Assembly: GCA_033032865.1 (NCBI GenBank)
Contig: JAWHQI010000040.1
Location: forward strand, 11,639,001 to 11,703,000
Source of the DNA: Dactylorhiza incarnata
Lineage: Eukaryota; Streptophyta; Magnoliopsida; Asparagales; Orchidaceae
Direction of reading: 5' to 3'
Length of the DNA: 64,000 nucleotides
Positions 36,111 through 47,399 of the stretch are shown here, piece by piece (the first letter of the stretch is position 1; every line of letters begins with the position of its first letter). The notes under the pieces are model-generated. The model saw only the letters and a program-made list of their open reading frames with translations, had not been told where the DNA came from and searched no databases. The position numbers and the translations under genes are program-made.

Positions 36111-37336
36111 TGTTGGGAAAATGACCCTCACTGTTCCCTTGATTTGAAGAGACCTCACTCTCAATGCTAAGTACAAGTTGTATTTGATAAACCCTATTTC
36201 TATCTCATAAGTATGCAGGACAAGGGCACACCATGGTGTAATGTATGATCAGGTGAGACAAACTATTTGTCTCAGCTGAACCGCTGAGATAAGACCAGGA
36301 GCCGCTGAGAAGGCATCTGGGCAAGCTGAGCTGCAGATAGAAGAAACCACTGAGACAACTGTCTATCTCAGTGGATCCGCTGAGACGGGACAGAAGCAAC
36401 CGCTGAGACGGTTGACCATCTCAGCCCAACCGCTGAGACAGTTCAAACGTGATCTGTCGGGTTTTGCTTTTGGCGCAAGCTGCGAAAATGCATATTGGGG
36501 ACCACCAATCACTCCCATACCTGTCAGGAGGACAGCTAAGAGCCGTTGGGGGTCAGTGATGTATAAAAGGAATAAGTTAGGATTTAGCAAGGAACGTTTG
36601 CTATTGATCTTTCTCTCTAGCACGAAAACTCAAGAACAATACTGTTCCATTGACGACAGCCAAGAACTGAGCTCACACAAGGCTGCAAGGAGAAAAGAAA
36701 TAGCTCATCTTGATTCATCTCAAGATAGAGCAAGTAGATCCAGTCCTTCATCTGAAGAGCTGATCAAGAAAAATCAAGTTGGAGCTGAACTTCTCCTCCC
36801 TGATTCAATACTGCAACAGCAGCTGTCAAGAAGAAGAACATGCTTGATCTCTTCTTCCTTCAATCTATAACCCTAATTATATCATGTGTAGGAGCCTTTG
36901 GTATCTGAGACTGTAGGACTTTATTGCCTAAGTGTGTAAGGCTAATTGGCCTGAGTTGTAGAGCTGAGAGGTCAGCTTGAGGTAGGACCAGGAGGTGGTC
37001 TGAGTTGTAGGAGGTGGATTCCTCTGAGGTTGGGCTGCTGTGCCTGAGGTAGGGTTTGGGAAAACCTGAGAGATCCTGTGGGATCTGGGTTGTAGGCTCT
37101 TGGAGCTGAGTTTGGAGAAGTTGGTCTTGTCTAACTCATTATTAGATAGGTGAAGGGGGAGAGAGGACTACTCAAGACACCCTGTCTTGAGGAACCTCTA
37201 TAAATGCTTGTGTGTTTTCTTTGTGCTTGATTTATTACTAATACTAACTTAGAAAACAGCTAGGCTAAAGCTTAAAACAAAAGAAACCTATTCACCCCCT
37301 CCAGGTGTTTAAGACTACATCCTACATAAACTATCA
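36111..37336 (+). repeat. 3' LTR of element C
   Basis: It is 1226 bp and matches the 5' LTR with scattered differences; it has about 30 extra bases near 36565. The TATA box is at 37198-37206. The ccgctgagac copies are retained. Confidence 0.93.
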
Positions 37337-38605
37337 ATGATGTTCATCGTGCATTTTCCTTAATGCACAGTTGAATCCAATCATGCGAGAAAGAAAACAC
37401 ACGACCCACCTAGATGCTAGCAAATATCCGAGGCCTGCCCCAGCTCGTGCATTTTTGGTCGCACATGAGCATTCTGCTCGTGCGTGAACAAAAATGCACG
37501 ACCTTCCTACAGCTTCAGGCGTTGTTTATCTCTGCCATTCGCACGACCCAAAATGCACGATCGTGCATTTTTGATCGTGCGTTTCTTATTTAATCGCCCC
37601 TATTTAAGTGCACAGGTGCAGTCAATGAGAGATCGAATTTTATTTTGGGGAGCGTCGTTCTTCCTCTCCAGCCCGCCATTTTCGTCGCTCCATCGCTAAC
37701 CACCTTCGGGAGGAGTTTCGGCCGCCATTCTCTTATAAATGTCTAGCCGGAGCAACCTCTTGGCCTCCTCCATTGTTGATGCACCTCCAAACCTCCATTT
37801 TGAAGGACTCTTTGCTACATACATGAAGTTCTCCGGCGAGGTTAGAAGCAAAGATGATTGACGGAGAAGATGGGTAAACTAGAAGGAAGTGATAACTCCT
37901 CTCCATACCCCGGACGACAGTTGGAGCCCAAGCTCGGACAAGGACTGACAAACCTAGATTCCATCTGTGAACCTCCGATGAGTCTCCGCCCCTTTGGTTG
38001 TAATCTCACCTCCTTCATATTGCAGTACTCTTTTTCCTTTATTATATGTGTGTTTGGATAATTTATGTTAAACCATGTTATGTTATTTAGTATATTACAT
38101 GTCTATGTGAAGTAGCTTTGTGTAATATGTTAGTAAGGAGCGCCCTATTCCATCCTCCATCCCGCCATCACGTTCGTGTACCGCACTAGCAATTGTTAGT
38201 GGCGTGCTTTGTGACCAGGTGCTTGCGACCCTTAATTCCGCTGGTGCGACCCATTCCATCCGATTGCCTACTCGTCCATCCGCCCTTGCGAAGTAGTGCG
38301 TTCAAGGACTACGTAGTTTCTATCCCGCCTAGCGAAGCAGTGCGCTCAAGGCTTGCATAGGAGTAGTTGAGTAGTTGTTTTATTTTATTTTCCAACCCAA
38401 ATCACCTCTTTTTCCGTAATCCATCCGACCTAAAGGAGTTCAATCTCAAGTCCTCCCTCAATAGATAAATCCACCTTTTTGTGTTCCATTGAGATCGATA
38501 CTTGGGGATTCACTCCCATTTTATATTACTTGAATGATCGGTACACTGCCGTTTCGTGCCGCAATCTTGCTACCTCCTATAGCGGTGTTGCGGATTTGCG
38601 CATCA
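37337..38605 (+). repeat. 3' LTR of element B, right part
   Basis: It continues the LTR from 12185 and matches 4351-5609. It carries gcacgatcgtgc near 37555 and ends GCGCATCA before the TSD gtcca. Confidence 0.92.
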
Positions 38606-41600
38606 GTCCATCAAATACCCAATGGGTATTATTTTGGATGTGCTTGTCAAGGTTGACAAATTTATCTTTCCTGTAGATTTTTTCATCCTTGACATTGAAG
38701 AGGATGTCGATGTCCCACTAATTTCTGATCGCCCCTTCCTTGCCACCTCTCATGCTATTATTGATGTTAATAATGGTAAACTTCTCCATAGAGTCGGAGA
38801 TGATGAAGTTACCTTTACATTCAATTCATCAATGAAAAATACTTTATCTAATGACGACTCATGTTTCTTTTTGGAGGGTTCACATGATGAAGACTCAATA
38901 TTATTTTCTGATTTTATTTCACCGTCTTGTTTACATGATGCGGATTTTGAATAAATTAATGTTTTATCTCATAAACACAATGACGACACGATCACTCGCG
39001 CTCCGCTATTTGAAATTTTAGAATTAGGAAGTGATCGTTTAAAAACTTCTTATGAAGAACCTCCTCTTTTATATTTAAAACAATTACTCGATCACCTTGA
39101 ATATTTATTTTTGGAGGAAGGTTCTAAACTCCCCATAATTGTTTCGACGTTTCTTTCTGATTTTGAAAAATCAAAATTATTAAATGTTTTAAAAATCATC
39201 GCCGCACAATTGTGTGGAAAATATCTGATATCAAAGGGATTAATCGTTCCTTTTGTACGCATAAAATTCTTTTTGGAAAAAAATTCCCGCAAAATCATTG
39301 AACCTCAACGCCGACTAAATCCTAACATGAAAGAAGTTGCCAAGGCAGATGTAATTAAATTATTATATGCAGGAATTATCTATCTGATTTCAGATAACAC
39401 TTAGGTTTGTCCGGTCCAAGTGGTACCTAAGAAAGGAGGAATTACGGTAGTTCCAAATGATAAAAATGAATTAATCCCTACTCGAACCATTATTGGATGG
39501 CAAGTGTGCATCGACTACCGCAAATTAAATGATGTTACTCGCAAAGATCATTTTCCTTTACCGTTCATACATCAAATCCTTGAACAGCTATCCTAGCACT
39601 CTTTTTATTGTTTTCTTGATGGTCTCTCAGAATACTTCCAAATCCCAATCGCTCCCGAGGACTAGGAGAAAACCACCTTCACTTATCCTTTTGGCACTTT
39701 TGCCTATCGTAGAATGTCATTTGGTCATTTCAATACACCGGCTACATTCCAAAGATGTATGCTAGCAATTTCTAACAAACTTGTGGAGGATATAATGGAG
39801 GTATTTACGGACGATTTCTCAATTTTTGGAGATTCGTTTGATTTGTGTTTGGACAATTGTTCCCATGTTCTCCAAAGATGCGAGGACACTCATTTAGTAT
39901 TAAATTGGGAAAAGTGCCACTTTATGGTGCGAGAAGGTTTAGTTCTAGACCATAAAATTTCAAGTAAAGGAATAAATGTAGATAAAGCTAAGATCGAAAC
40001 AATAGAAAAACTACCTCCTCCTTCAAACGTTAAGGCCGTAGGAAGCCTTTTGGGCATGCCGGTTTCTATCGTCAATTCATTAAAGATTTTTCTAAAATCA
40101 CTAAAACTCTCACTCACTTGGTAGGAAAAGATGCGTCATTTATTTTTGATGACAATTGTCTACAATCTTTTTCTATAGTTATATAAAAACTTATCAATGC
40201 GCCAATTATTATAGCGCCCAATTGGGATTTCCCTTTTAAAATTATGTGCGATGTGAGCAATTTTGCCATGGGTGCGGTCTTAGGACGTCTTAATAAAAAA
40301 ATTCATCCTATTTATTATGCAAGAAAAACTCTCACCACTGCACAGGAAAATTACACCACCACCGAGAAGGAACTCCTAGCCGTAATTCTTGCGTTTAATA
40401 AATTTTGTTCTTATATTACTTTATCAAAAGTAATTGTTTTTACCGATCACTCAGCTTTACGTTATCTGCTAGCTTAAACTAATGTCAAGCCTAGGTTGAT
40501 CAGGTGGATCTTTCTCATTCAAGAATTTGATTAGGAAATCCGGGACAAAAAGGGAGCGGAAAATCTAGCGATGGATCACCTCTCTAGGTTGGAGAATCAC
40601 AATTGCGAAGCACTTTTGGAGGAGGAAATTGATGATACCTTCCCCGAAGAATGTCTCCTTGCCCTTTATAAGGTAATCGCTCTCCCTACTCCTTGGTTCG
40701 CTGATTTTGCCAATTATCTCATCGCAAAGGTTCTCCCAACGGAATTTTCTTATCAAGAAAAGAAGAATTATTTTCATATTTGAAGATTTATTTTTGGGTG
40801 GATCTCTTTCTCTTTCGAGTTTCTGTGGACCAAGTGGTGAGGATATGTGTACCTCATGAGGAAGGCATGCATTTATTGAAGCATTGCAATGAGGGACCCG
40901 CTGGTGGGTATTACAAAGCAAATCGGACTGCTCAAGAAGGTTCTTAAAGCAGGTTTCAATTGGCCAAGCATCTTTAAGAATGCTCATTTTCATGTAAGTC
41001 ATTGTGATCAATGCCAACGCTAAGGTAATATTTCTCGCAGAGAAGAAATGCCCCATAATTCTTTCCTTGAATGTGAAATTTTTGATTAAAGGGGAATCGA
41101 CTTTGACGGCCCGCTACCTCCTTCCTTTAGAAATCATTATATTTTGGTAGCAGTTGACTATTTGTCTAGGAGGGCGGAATCACAAGCCCTTCCCACCAAT
41201 GATGTCTGGGTCGTTACCCTATTCATAAAAGAATTATTCACGCATTTGGAACACCGCAAACAATCGTTAATGATAGGGGTACACATTTTTGTAGCACTCA
41301 ATTTTCCAAAATTCTCTCTAAATACGGTGTCACACAAGTTATCTACCCCCTAACTCCCTCAAACAAATGGCCAAGTGGAGGTAGTCAATAGGGAATTAAA
41401 GAGAATTTTAGAAAAAACTATTTCTACCCACCGAAAACATTGGTCAAATAAATTAGACAATGCGCTATGGGCCTATCGGACGGCATACAAGACCGTTATC
41501 GGTTGTACATCATATAGATTGGTCTATGGCAAAGCATGTCATTTACCGGTTGAACTTGAGCATCGTGCCTTTTGGGCACTTAAGCTTCTTAATCATTCTA

Positions 41601-41970
41601 GTTTAGCGGTCGAGCATCGTAAACTCCAAATTAATGAGCTTAATGAATAGCATTTCAATGCGTATGAAAGTAATAAATTATATAAAGAGCGAGCTAAACT
41701 CTATCATGATAAGAAAATTAAGCACCCAAAATTATTTCAACCGGGAGACCAAGTTCTCCTCTATAATTCACGTTTATGACCTTTTCCGAGCAAACTTAAG
41801 TCTCATTGGTCCGGACCCTTTGTCGGCAGAGGTTTGGCCTTACGGGACCGTGCTTATTTTGCACCCGAAAAAAGGTACTTTCATGGTGAATGTGCACCAA
41901 TTGAAATTATATTTTTCCGAAGATGATCTAAGCGACCATACGGAGGAATTTCATCTTCATAATCCCTAAT
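38606..41970 (+). pseudogene. pol: pol of element A, main part: protease end, RT, RNase H, integrase
   Basis: Residues match element F's pol throughout: VLVKVDKFIFPVDF, RRLNPNMKEVAKADV, CIDYRKLNDVTRKDHFPLPF, FTDDFSIFG (F has FMDD), [15 protein letters not shown] with FTDHSALRYLLA, then integrase pieces near 41144-41650 ([30 protein letters not shown]). There are a dozen or more stops and shifts, including a TAG near 39402 and another near 39663. The integrase zinc region (40830-41100) is barely readable. The tail ends with a short frame to about 41969. It is non-functional and more decayed than F's. Confidence 0.88.
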
Positions 41971-43127
41971 CCGGTGCACCGCCATGGTCGAGCTCACCGA
42001 CCATAACCAAAACGCTCTTGGGAGGCACCCCTTATTTATCTTAATTTCATGGTTATTTTTCGTTTAGTTTTTCTTTCGCAATATATTTTAAAACACTTAT
42101 TCGAAAATAAAATATAAAAATATTTTGTTTATTTGTGTTTACATTTCCAAGCTTTTTAAAACAAATATAAAAATTAATGAAAATTACAACAACAAAAAAT
42201 ATTTCTGTTCTTCTTTTTATTATTATTATTTTTATCAATTTGTTTTACCCTAAAGTTTTGTATGTTTGGAGGAAATTTGTGAGATATCGGTCGCACGCAC
42301 GCGCATAAAACAACGTATTTCATTTTGCCCTCGAAGTAAAAAAATTTGTATTTTTTTCTTCACTATTTTATTTTTATTTTTGTCAAAAAAAAATTGAACG
42401 AATTTCTTGTTACACAGCCTCGGTTGCGTGACTCGCTTGGACATTTATTTTTTTACCATACTATTTTGGGGAGCTGCCATCGTCGATCTTCCATGAAAGT
42501 CACGGGCGTGAACTGTATTAGTCACTGGTGTGCACTTCACGGAACAACCATTTCTCCCGATATGGTATCATCAGGATTCATTTTGGGCAGTCATGTCAGT
42601 GTCTTGTCCTTCTGTCGCCATTATGTCGCACGCCTAGTCAAAGATTCTCGGCGACTGTCACACCCGTGATAGTCAAAGTCAAGCTCATTACTTAGCCTCC
42701 ACATGGTCGAGACCTTCTGCAAACCGTCCACTTGGCTTTAATGATAATTAAGAAAATAGTACACGCCCTGGGTCACGGGCGTGACCCTGGGCCGTGACTT
42801 CTCGTAGATGCCTTTTTGACTGAGTCTGCCTCGGATTCCCTAAGGGAATTATTTTTTATGTTACACGCCCTCGAACACGGACGTGATCGGGGGCGTGACT
42901 TGCCAAACGACAAGTTTTGATCAGTCTTCACTCAAAATTCCCCCATGCGCTTTAATCTCATGCGTTTTCAGTTACACGCCCTCAGTTATGGGCGTGACCG
43001 AGGGCGTGACCACCGAATTTTTTTTATTTAACTAGAGGTCTCCCTCTATTTTTCTACACAACTTTTCCTACCTTCTCTCTTCTTTTACCTCCTCCACCAA
43101 CCGAATTTCTTCTCCTTCATATTCCTT
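41971..43127 (+). promoter_or_regulatory. Leader before A's ORF-1-like gene, carrying LTR-type palindromic modules
   Basis: The first 400 bp are AT-rich with no coding frame. From 42411 to 43011 the cacgccc...gggcgtgac modules of the LTRs reappear at least three times complete (42766, 42861, 42973), plus partial copies. A TATA-like ttatttaac follows near 43024, about 100 bp before the ATG. A promoter for the downstream gene is a reasonable inference. Confidence 0.5.
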
Positions 43128-43282
43128 ATGGCCCGCCGATGCAACCACCATGCTGGCGAGTCTTCCTCTGCACTCCTCGATGAGTCCCTTACTCTGGAAG
43201 CCATGTTCCATTTTCCTTCTTCTACTCACCAGGATCGGATTCATCGGCTCCGTTCCAAGGAATTTGGCATGTTTCAGCTCAT

Positions 43283-44891
43283 TGATGAGCACTTTTTGTA
43301 CTCATCTTTTAGTATAATTTTAATATAATTTTAATATGAAATTATGTTATTTATATAAATTATATCATATAAATCCTTCCTATTTTAATTTCATAAGCTA
43401 ACTTATGTTTATTTTGTGTTTTCAGGTTTTCTGGACACTTTAAGCAAAAATGTCTAGTACACGCCCAAGGTCACGGGCGTGACACATGGCGTGACAGTCT
43501 AGACGTGTTCCAGACCTGATTCTGCCATTCCGGGAGCATTCCGTGAAGTTTCGCCAAGTACACGCCCCAGGTCACGGGCGTGACCAAGGGCGTGACCCAA
43601 TGTCACGGCCGCGACCCGCTGAGACGAAGCAGAACCGCTGAGACGAATCAGAACCGCTGAGATCAAGCCTTACATGCCCCAGGTCACGGGTATGACCAGG
43701 GGCGTGACATCCTGTCACGGGCGTGACTCACCCTGCGCCTTCCCGCCAAAGATTTCCCGCCAGCATCACATTTACAGATTTCATGCCCCAGGTCACGGGC
43801 GTGACCTAGGGCGGGACGCGTCCGAAACGCCCGCATTGGAGCCAGAACGCGCCCTCTCCGCCAGCACAGATCACGCCACCTACACGCCCCTTGGTCACGT
43901 GCGTGACCAAGGACGTGTAACATCAAATTTCTGCCAATTTAAAGGGAGCTTCTCCAGAACTCAAGGGACGAATTTTTAGGATTAGACATTTCATTTTTCA
44001 TGTTTTATTTTCATGTTTTAGTAGTTCTAATCCTTCTTTATTTCTTGCAAGTGTAGTTTTCAATTCAATAGTTGTGATTTCCTTTTCTTAGTTTGTAATT
44101 CTCTTTGAATCAATTAATAAATTAGTTTTATTTCTCTCATTTTCTTCTCCCTTATTCATGTGTTCTTTTATTTCTTTTGATTCCTCAATCTCCATGAGTA
44201 GCTAAATTTCTATTAGTACTCGGCCGAGATGATCCAAGGAAAATATAATTCATAATTTAGTCTAGAACTTCTTTTCTCTTTTTAGATCGCTTAAGATTTA
44301 TCCTTGAATTTAATTTGATTGAGATTGTATTTTTGATATATAATTCTCATTCTTGTTTTCGTAGTCTAATAACCGAGAGGTTTTGAGTTCGAATCGATCA
44401 TTTCAAGGATAAAGAGATTTGAATGCACTCCTCGAGAGAGGACGACATAAATCTCCCGGATTGCAGTTATATCCAATAGCGGGGTTCACTTCGATAAGGT
44501 GAGTTTTAGGGGTTTCGATTCTAGAATGAGAGTTCGATTGATCAACCTAAACTCAGTTGAGTGCATCCTCGAGAGAGGTGCGTTTATAATTTGGGAACCT
44601 CCATGGTCAAGCAATTCTTTTAAGAGAATTGGAAGTTTTATTTCTTAATTTATTTATTTTTTTCCAAGGTGATTCAAGGTTGAGTGCTAATCCTTTAATC
44701 ATTGTTCTAAAAAGTTCTTTCTCTTTCTCGCAACAACCAACCCAAGTTTTATTTGATAAAATAATAGAGATTTTCTGAAGTAAGAGTAATCAACCGCACC
44801 GAGTCTAATACAACCTTATTTTAATAACCTATACTACATTCGAAACGGTACACTTGCCGTTATCGTTTGCGGATATAGTTTTGCTTCATCA
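43283..44891 (+). repeat. 5' LTR of element E
   Basis: It is 1609 bp. Palindromic tcacgggcgtgac modules lie between 43449 and 43920; three ccgctgagac copies lie at 43617-43665. The 3' copy has a TATA-like tatttaaag near 48713; the 5' copy reads aatttaaag at the same place. ctcgagagagg motifs follow, as in A. Confidence 0.94.
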
Positions 44892-44897
44892 AGTTTT

Positions 44898-44915
44898 TGG
44901 CGTCGTTGCCGGGGA
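44898..44915 (+). other. Primer binding site of element E (tRNA-Asp type)
   Basis: tggcgtcgttgccgggga is one base from the tRNA-Asp complement, six bases after the LTR end. A C-rich run (44973-44992) and an AT-rich leader follow. Confidence 0.9.
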
Positions 44916-45040
44916 CACGGTTGATATTTTGAAAAAAGAAATATTTATTAATTTTATCGTTCTCTTTCTCCCCCACCCCCCCCCCCCCCCCCTTCTCTTA
45001 AAAATTAAAAAAAAAAAGAATTAAAAGGCGTAATTTAAAT

Positions 45041-45130
45041 TCTCGGAAAGGACGCTTTGGACTTGAATTCCCATCACAGCCTCTAGTACCTTGCGAGCTC
45101 TTCACCGGGTTGACCTTGGGAAGTCCGGGA
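45041..45130 (+). repeat. UTR motif, 5' copy, in element E
   Basis: About 90 bp (tctcggaaaggacgctttgg ... ttgggaagtcc) recur at 46896-46984 as a direct repeat on the other side of the coding region. Inner ends ggactt and aagtcc are complementary. A related block is in A's 3' UTR (51080-51168), with a weaker one in its 5' UTR (1781-1862). Confidence 0.75.
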
Positions 45131-45228
45131 CTAATTTAACCCGCTTTTCGAAAAAAATATATATATAATAAAAATATTTTTAAAATTCCATTCATTTGAG
45201 TAAAGGTTGTTACATTTTTATTGTTATT

Positions 45229-46639
45229 ATGAAAGAATCTGAATTGGCCATTAAAATTGCCGAGCTTCGAAACCAACTTTATCTCTAACAAGCCACTCGA
45301 GGATGCCAATTTAGTTGTCATTATTGTAATGCCCCCCATCAAAGTGAGGAATGTTATTTACATTCTTATTATCAAAATAATTATTATGAAAATAATTTTC
45401 CTCAAAATTATGCAAATAATTTTTATTATAATTACGATCATAATTTTTCATCCTTTAATGAAAATAATTTTTCAAACTTCGATGAAAATAATTTTTCTAA
45501 TTTTAATGAGAATAATTTTTCGGCGTTTAATAATTGTTCTTCTAGCTCCGAAGTAGATTATTCCTCGTGGCAAGCTCACTCGGATAGTTATCGGAGCAAT
45601 GAAGATAGATCTTTAGATCCGAATTTTTGTTTTTCTTCTTGTACACCGCAATTTTCGTTCTCTAATTTTGGGGAAATTCCGCAGATCCAAATAGATACTT
45701 CCCCCAAAAATTTAGAGAAAAATATTATTTCGTCTAGTGCTTTCTCTAATTTTCACGAGAATAATTTTTTGGCTTCTAATAATTTTTCTTCTAGCCCCGA
45801 AGTAGATTATTCTTGGTGGCAAGGTCACCCGGATAGTTTTCAGGGCGATGAAGATAAATCTTTAGATCTGAATTCTTGTTCTTCTTCTTTTGCGCCGTAA
45901 TTTTCTTTCTCTAATTTTGGGGAATGTCTGCCAATTCAAATAGACACTTCCCCCCCAAAATTTAGAGGAGAATTTTATTTCTTCTAGTGTTTTTTCTCCA
46001 TCTTTGGATAATTTAGTTATGGAGGAACATGAGGTTTCATGTAATCCCATAACTTCTTTTACCAAAGATGAAGAAAACTCATTATACCAAGAATTTCTTA
46101 TAGTTATGGGCACCCCGGATGAAATAGAAGAAGAACAAGTTTCTTCCCCTACTCCACCCGGATTTTATTTTCTTTGTCATGAATATTTGCGAGTTTCTTC
46201 TATCCAACCAAAAATTCATGAAAATTTTGTGTCCGGAAATTTTATTCCGCTTGGTAATGCGCTAGATTTTCCTAATGAAAATTTTATTTTAGAAAAGGAG
46301 CAACCAGAGCTTAATTTTATATTTTCGCAAGCGCCTCCTCCTTGCGAAATATTATCTGACACGTTTGATTGTGATTCTCTTTATACTAATAATTTCCAGG
46401 TTGAAGATGAGCCGTTGCTACCCCAATTAATTGATGATCCATATGCCGCTCATCTTTATAAATTCAAATCACCTCAGGTATGTATAGGTGATTTGGATTT
46501 GCATTTTCAAGATCAAAGACAAATGAAGAATCACATGTTAAGCGGAGGAGTAGCCGTGCGACTGATGCCGGCACATTCACCTACGCGTGAATTAGAGGAT
46601 TTGCCTGTCCACTTCTCTTTTAATTTTCCTTTTTCCTAA
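45229..46639 (+). pseudogene. Zinc-knuckle protein of element E (gag-position, no capsid recognised)
   Basis: It starts MKESELAIKIAELRNQ; a TAA at 45286 interrupts, then the same frame has a Cys/His cluster CQFSCHYCNAPHQSEEC, probably a variant zinc knuckle (C-x2-C-x3-H-x4-C). Asn-rich repeats (FNENNFSNF type) follow, then a 249-bp in-frame tandem duplication (45541 and 45790). A TAA at 45898 and a shift in a C run near 45950 precede the last frame (46004-46639). The C-terminus LEDLPVHFSFNFPFS matches B's. It stands between primer site and PPT with no pol. Function unknown; RNA binding is likely from the knuckle. Confidence 0.65.
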
Positions 46640-46769
46640 CACTAACCGTCTAGCTTAAAGACGGGAAAAAGAAAGCGCTCTTAGGAGGCACCCCTTGCTT
46701 ATCTTCAATTTTTAGTTTTTTTTTCTTTTAAAGTTTGTTTTCTTTCAAATGTTCTTCATACTTAGTTTT

Positions 46770-46810
46770 AAACATTGGGGACAATGTTTAATTTTAAGTA
46801 TGGGGTGTAG
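46770..46810 (+). other. GGGA-loop hairpin and internal PPT-like tract in E
   Basis: An 8-bp stem, aaacattg with caatgttt, closes a ggga loop. Directly after it comes ttttaagtatggggtg, which looks like the terminal PPT but is 1.25 kb from the LTR. F has the same arrangement at 56658-56696 (minus strand), A a weaker one at 50910-50945. Confidence 0.7.
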
Positions 46811-46895
46811 CTTTGCGTTCACTGTTATTTTTTGAAAAAAAAAGAAATAAAAATTATATAAAAAAATTTATTTATAAAAATTATAAAAATCTAAT

Positions 46896-46984
46896 TTCTT
46901 GGAAAGGACGCTTTGGGCTTGAACTCCCACCGCAGCCTCTAGTACCTTGCGAGCCCTTCACTGGGTAGCCCTTGGGAAGTCCAG
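46896..46984 (+). repeat. UTR motif, 3' copy, in element E
   Basis: This is the second copy of the 45041-45130 block. Here ggactt has become gggctt, which still pairs with aagtcc through one G-U pair. Confidence 0.75.
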
Positions 46985-47399
46985 GAATTTTTCAAAAAAA
47001 TATATATAGTAATCCTTACTTATTGTTTTTATTGTTCTAGAAATTTAGTTTGGGGTTTGATTATAAGTATTCTTACATTTTTAATTTAGCTAATATTTTG
47101 TTTTATCAAAATTTGTTAAATTTAAATTTGAAGTAATTTAGTTTTAAGAAACACTTTATGTTTTTAATTCGATTAGAGAATTAATTTAGCACTACTTCTT
47201 CGTTTAATTTTAAATAGCTTCACTTTGTGGTAAATTGGCTAAACATCTCTAGATTTTTATTATATTCTCTTTTAACTTTAAGATCTTAGGAAATTTCATT
47301 CCACTAAAAAATTGCCCTCAAAATAGTTTAATTTATAAACTAGAAGTATTTCGTTACCCTTACCCTTTGTTGGCAAATAAAAAAAATGTTGAAAAAGAT

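Larger units (their letters stand above)
12186..37336 (+). mobile_element. Element C: SIRE-type Ty1/copia retrotransposon with an extra spliced gene, broken by D
   Basis: C's own sequence is 12186-23054 and 35671-37336, about 12.5 kb. Order: LTR, initiator tRNA-Met primer site, gag, protease, integrase, reverse transcriptase, RNase H, motif array, accessory gene, [element D], motif array, PPT, LTR. Integrase before reverse transcriptase makes it copia; the large size and the extra gene after RNase H fit the SIRE/Maximus group. Flanks are atgtg and atgat, only a partial TSD match, so one copy has mutated or the target site was altered. Confidence 0.9.
3968..38605 (+). mobile_element. Element B: non-autonomous Athila-related LTR retrotransposon (LARD-like)
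   Basis: The 5' LTR starts TGATGAGTCCC and the 3' LTR ends GCGCATCA. Both ends are flanked by gtcca (3963-3967 and 38606-38610), a perfect 5-bp TSD. B's own sequence is 3968-8671, 9783-12185 and 37337-38605, about 8.4 kb. It has a tRNA-Asp type primer site and a PPT but no reverse transcriptase, RNase H or integrase. It encodes a zinc-knuckle protein and an ORF-1-like protein. It must have been moved by enzymes from another element; an Athila relative is the likely source (inference). Confidence 0.88.

Noticed and set aside
44973..44992. C-rich runs (also near 9741, 25630 and 30611) as G-quadruplex or i-motif signals
   Set aside because: They are single homopolymer runs without the spaced pattern needed. 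Slippage explains them.
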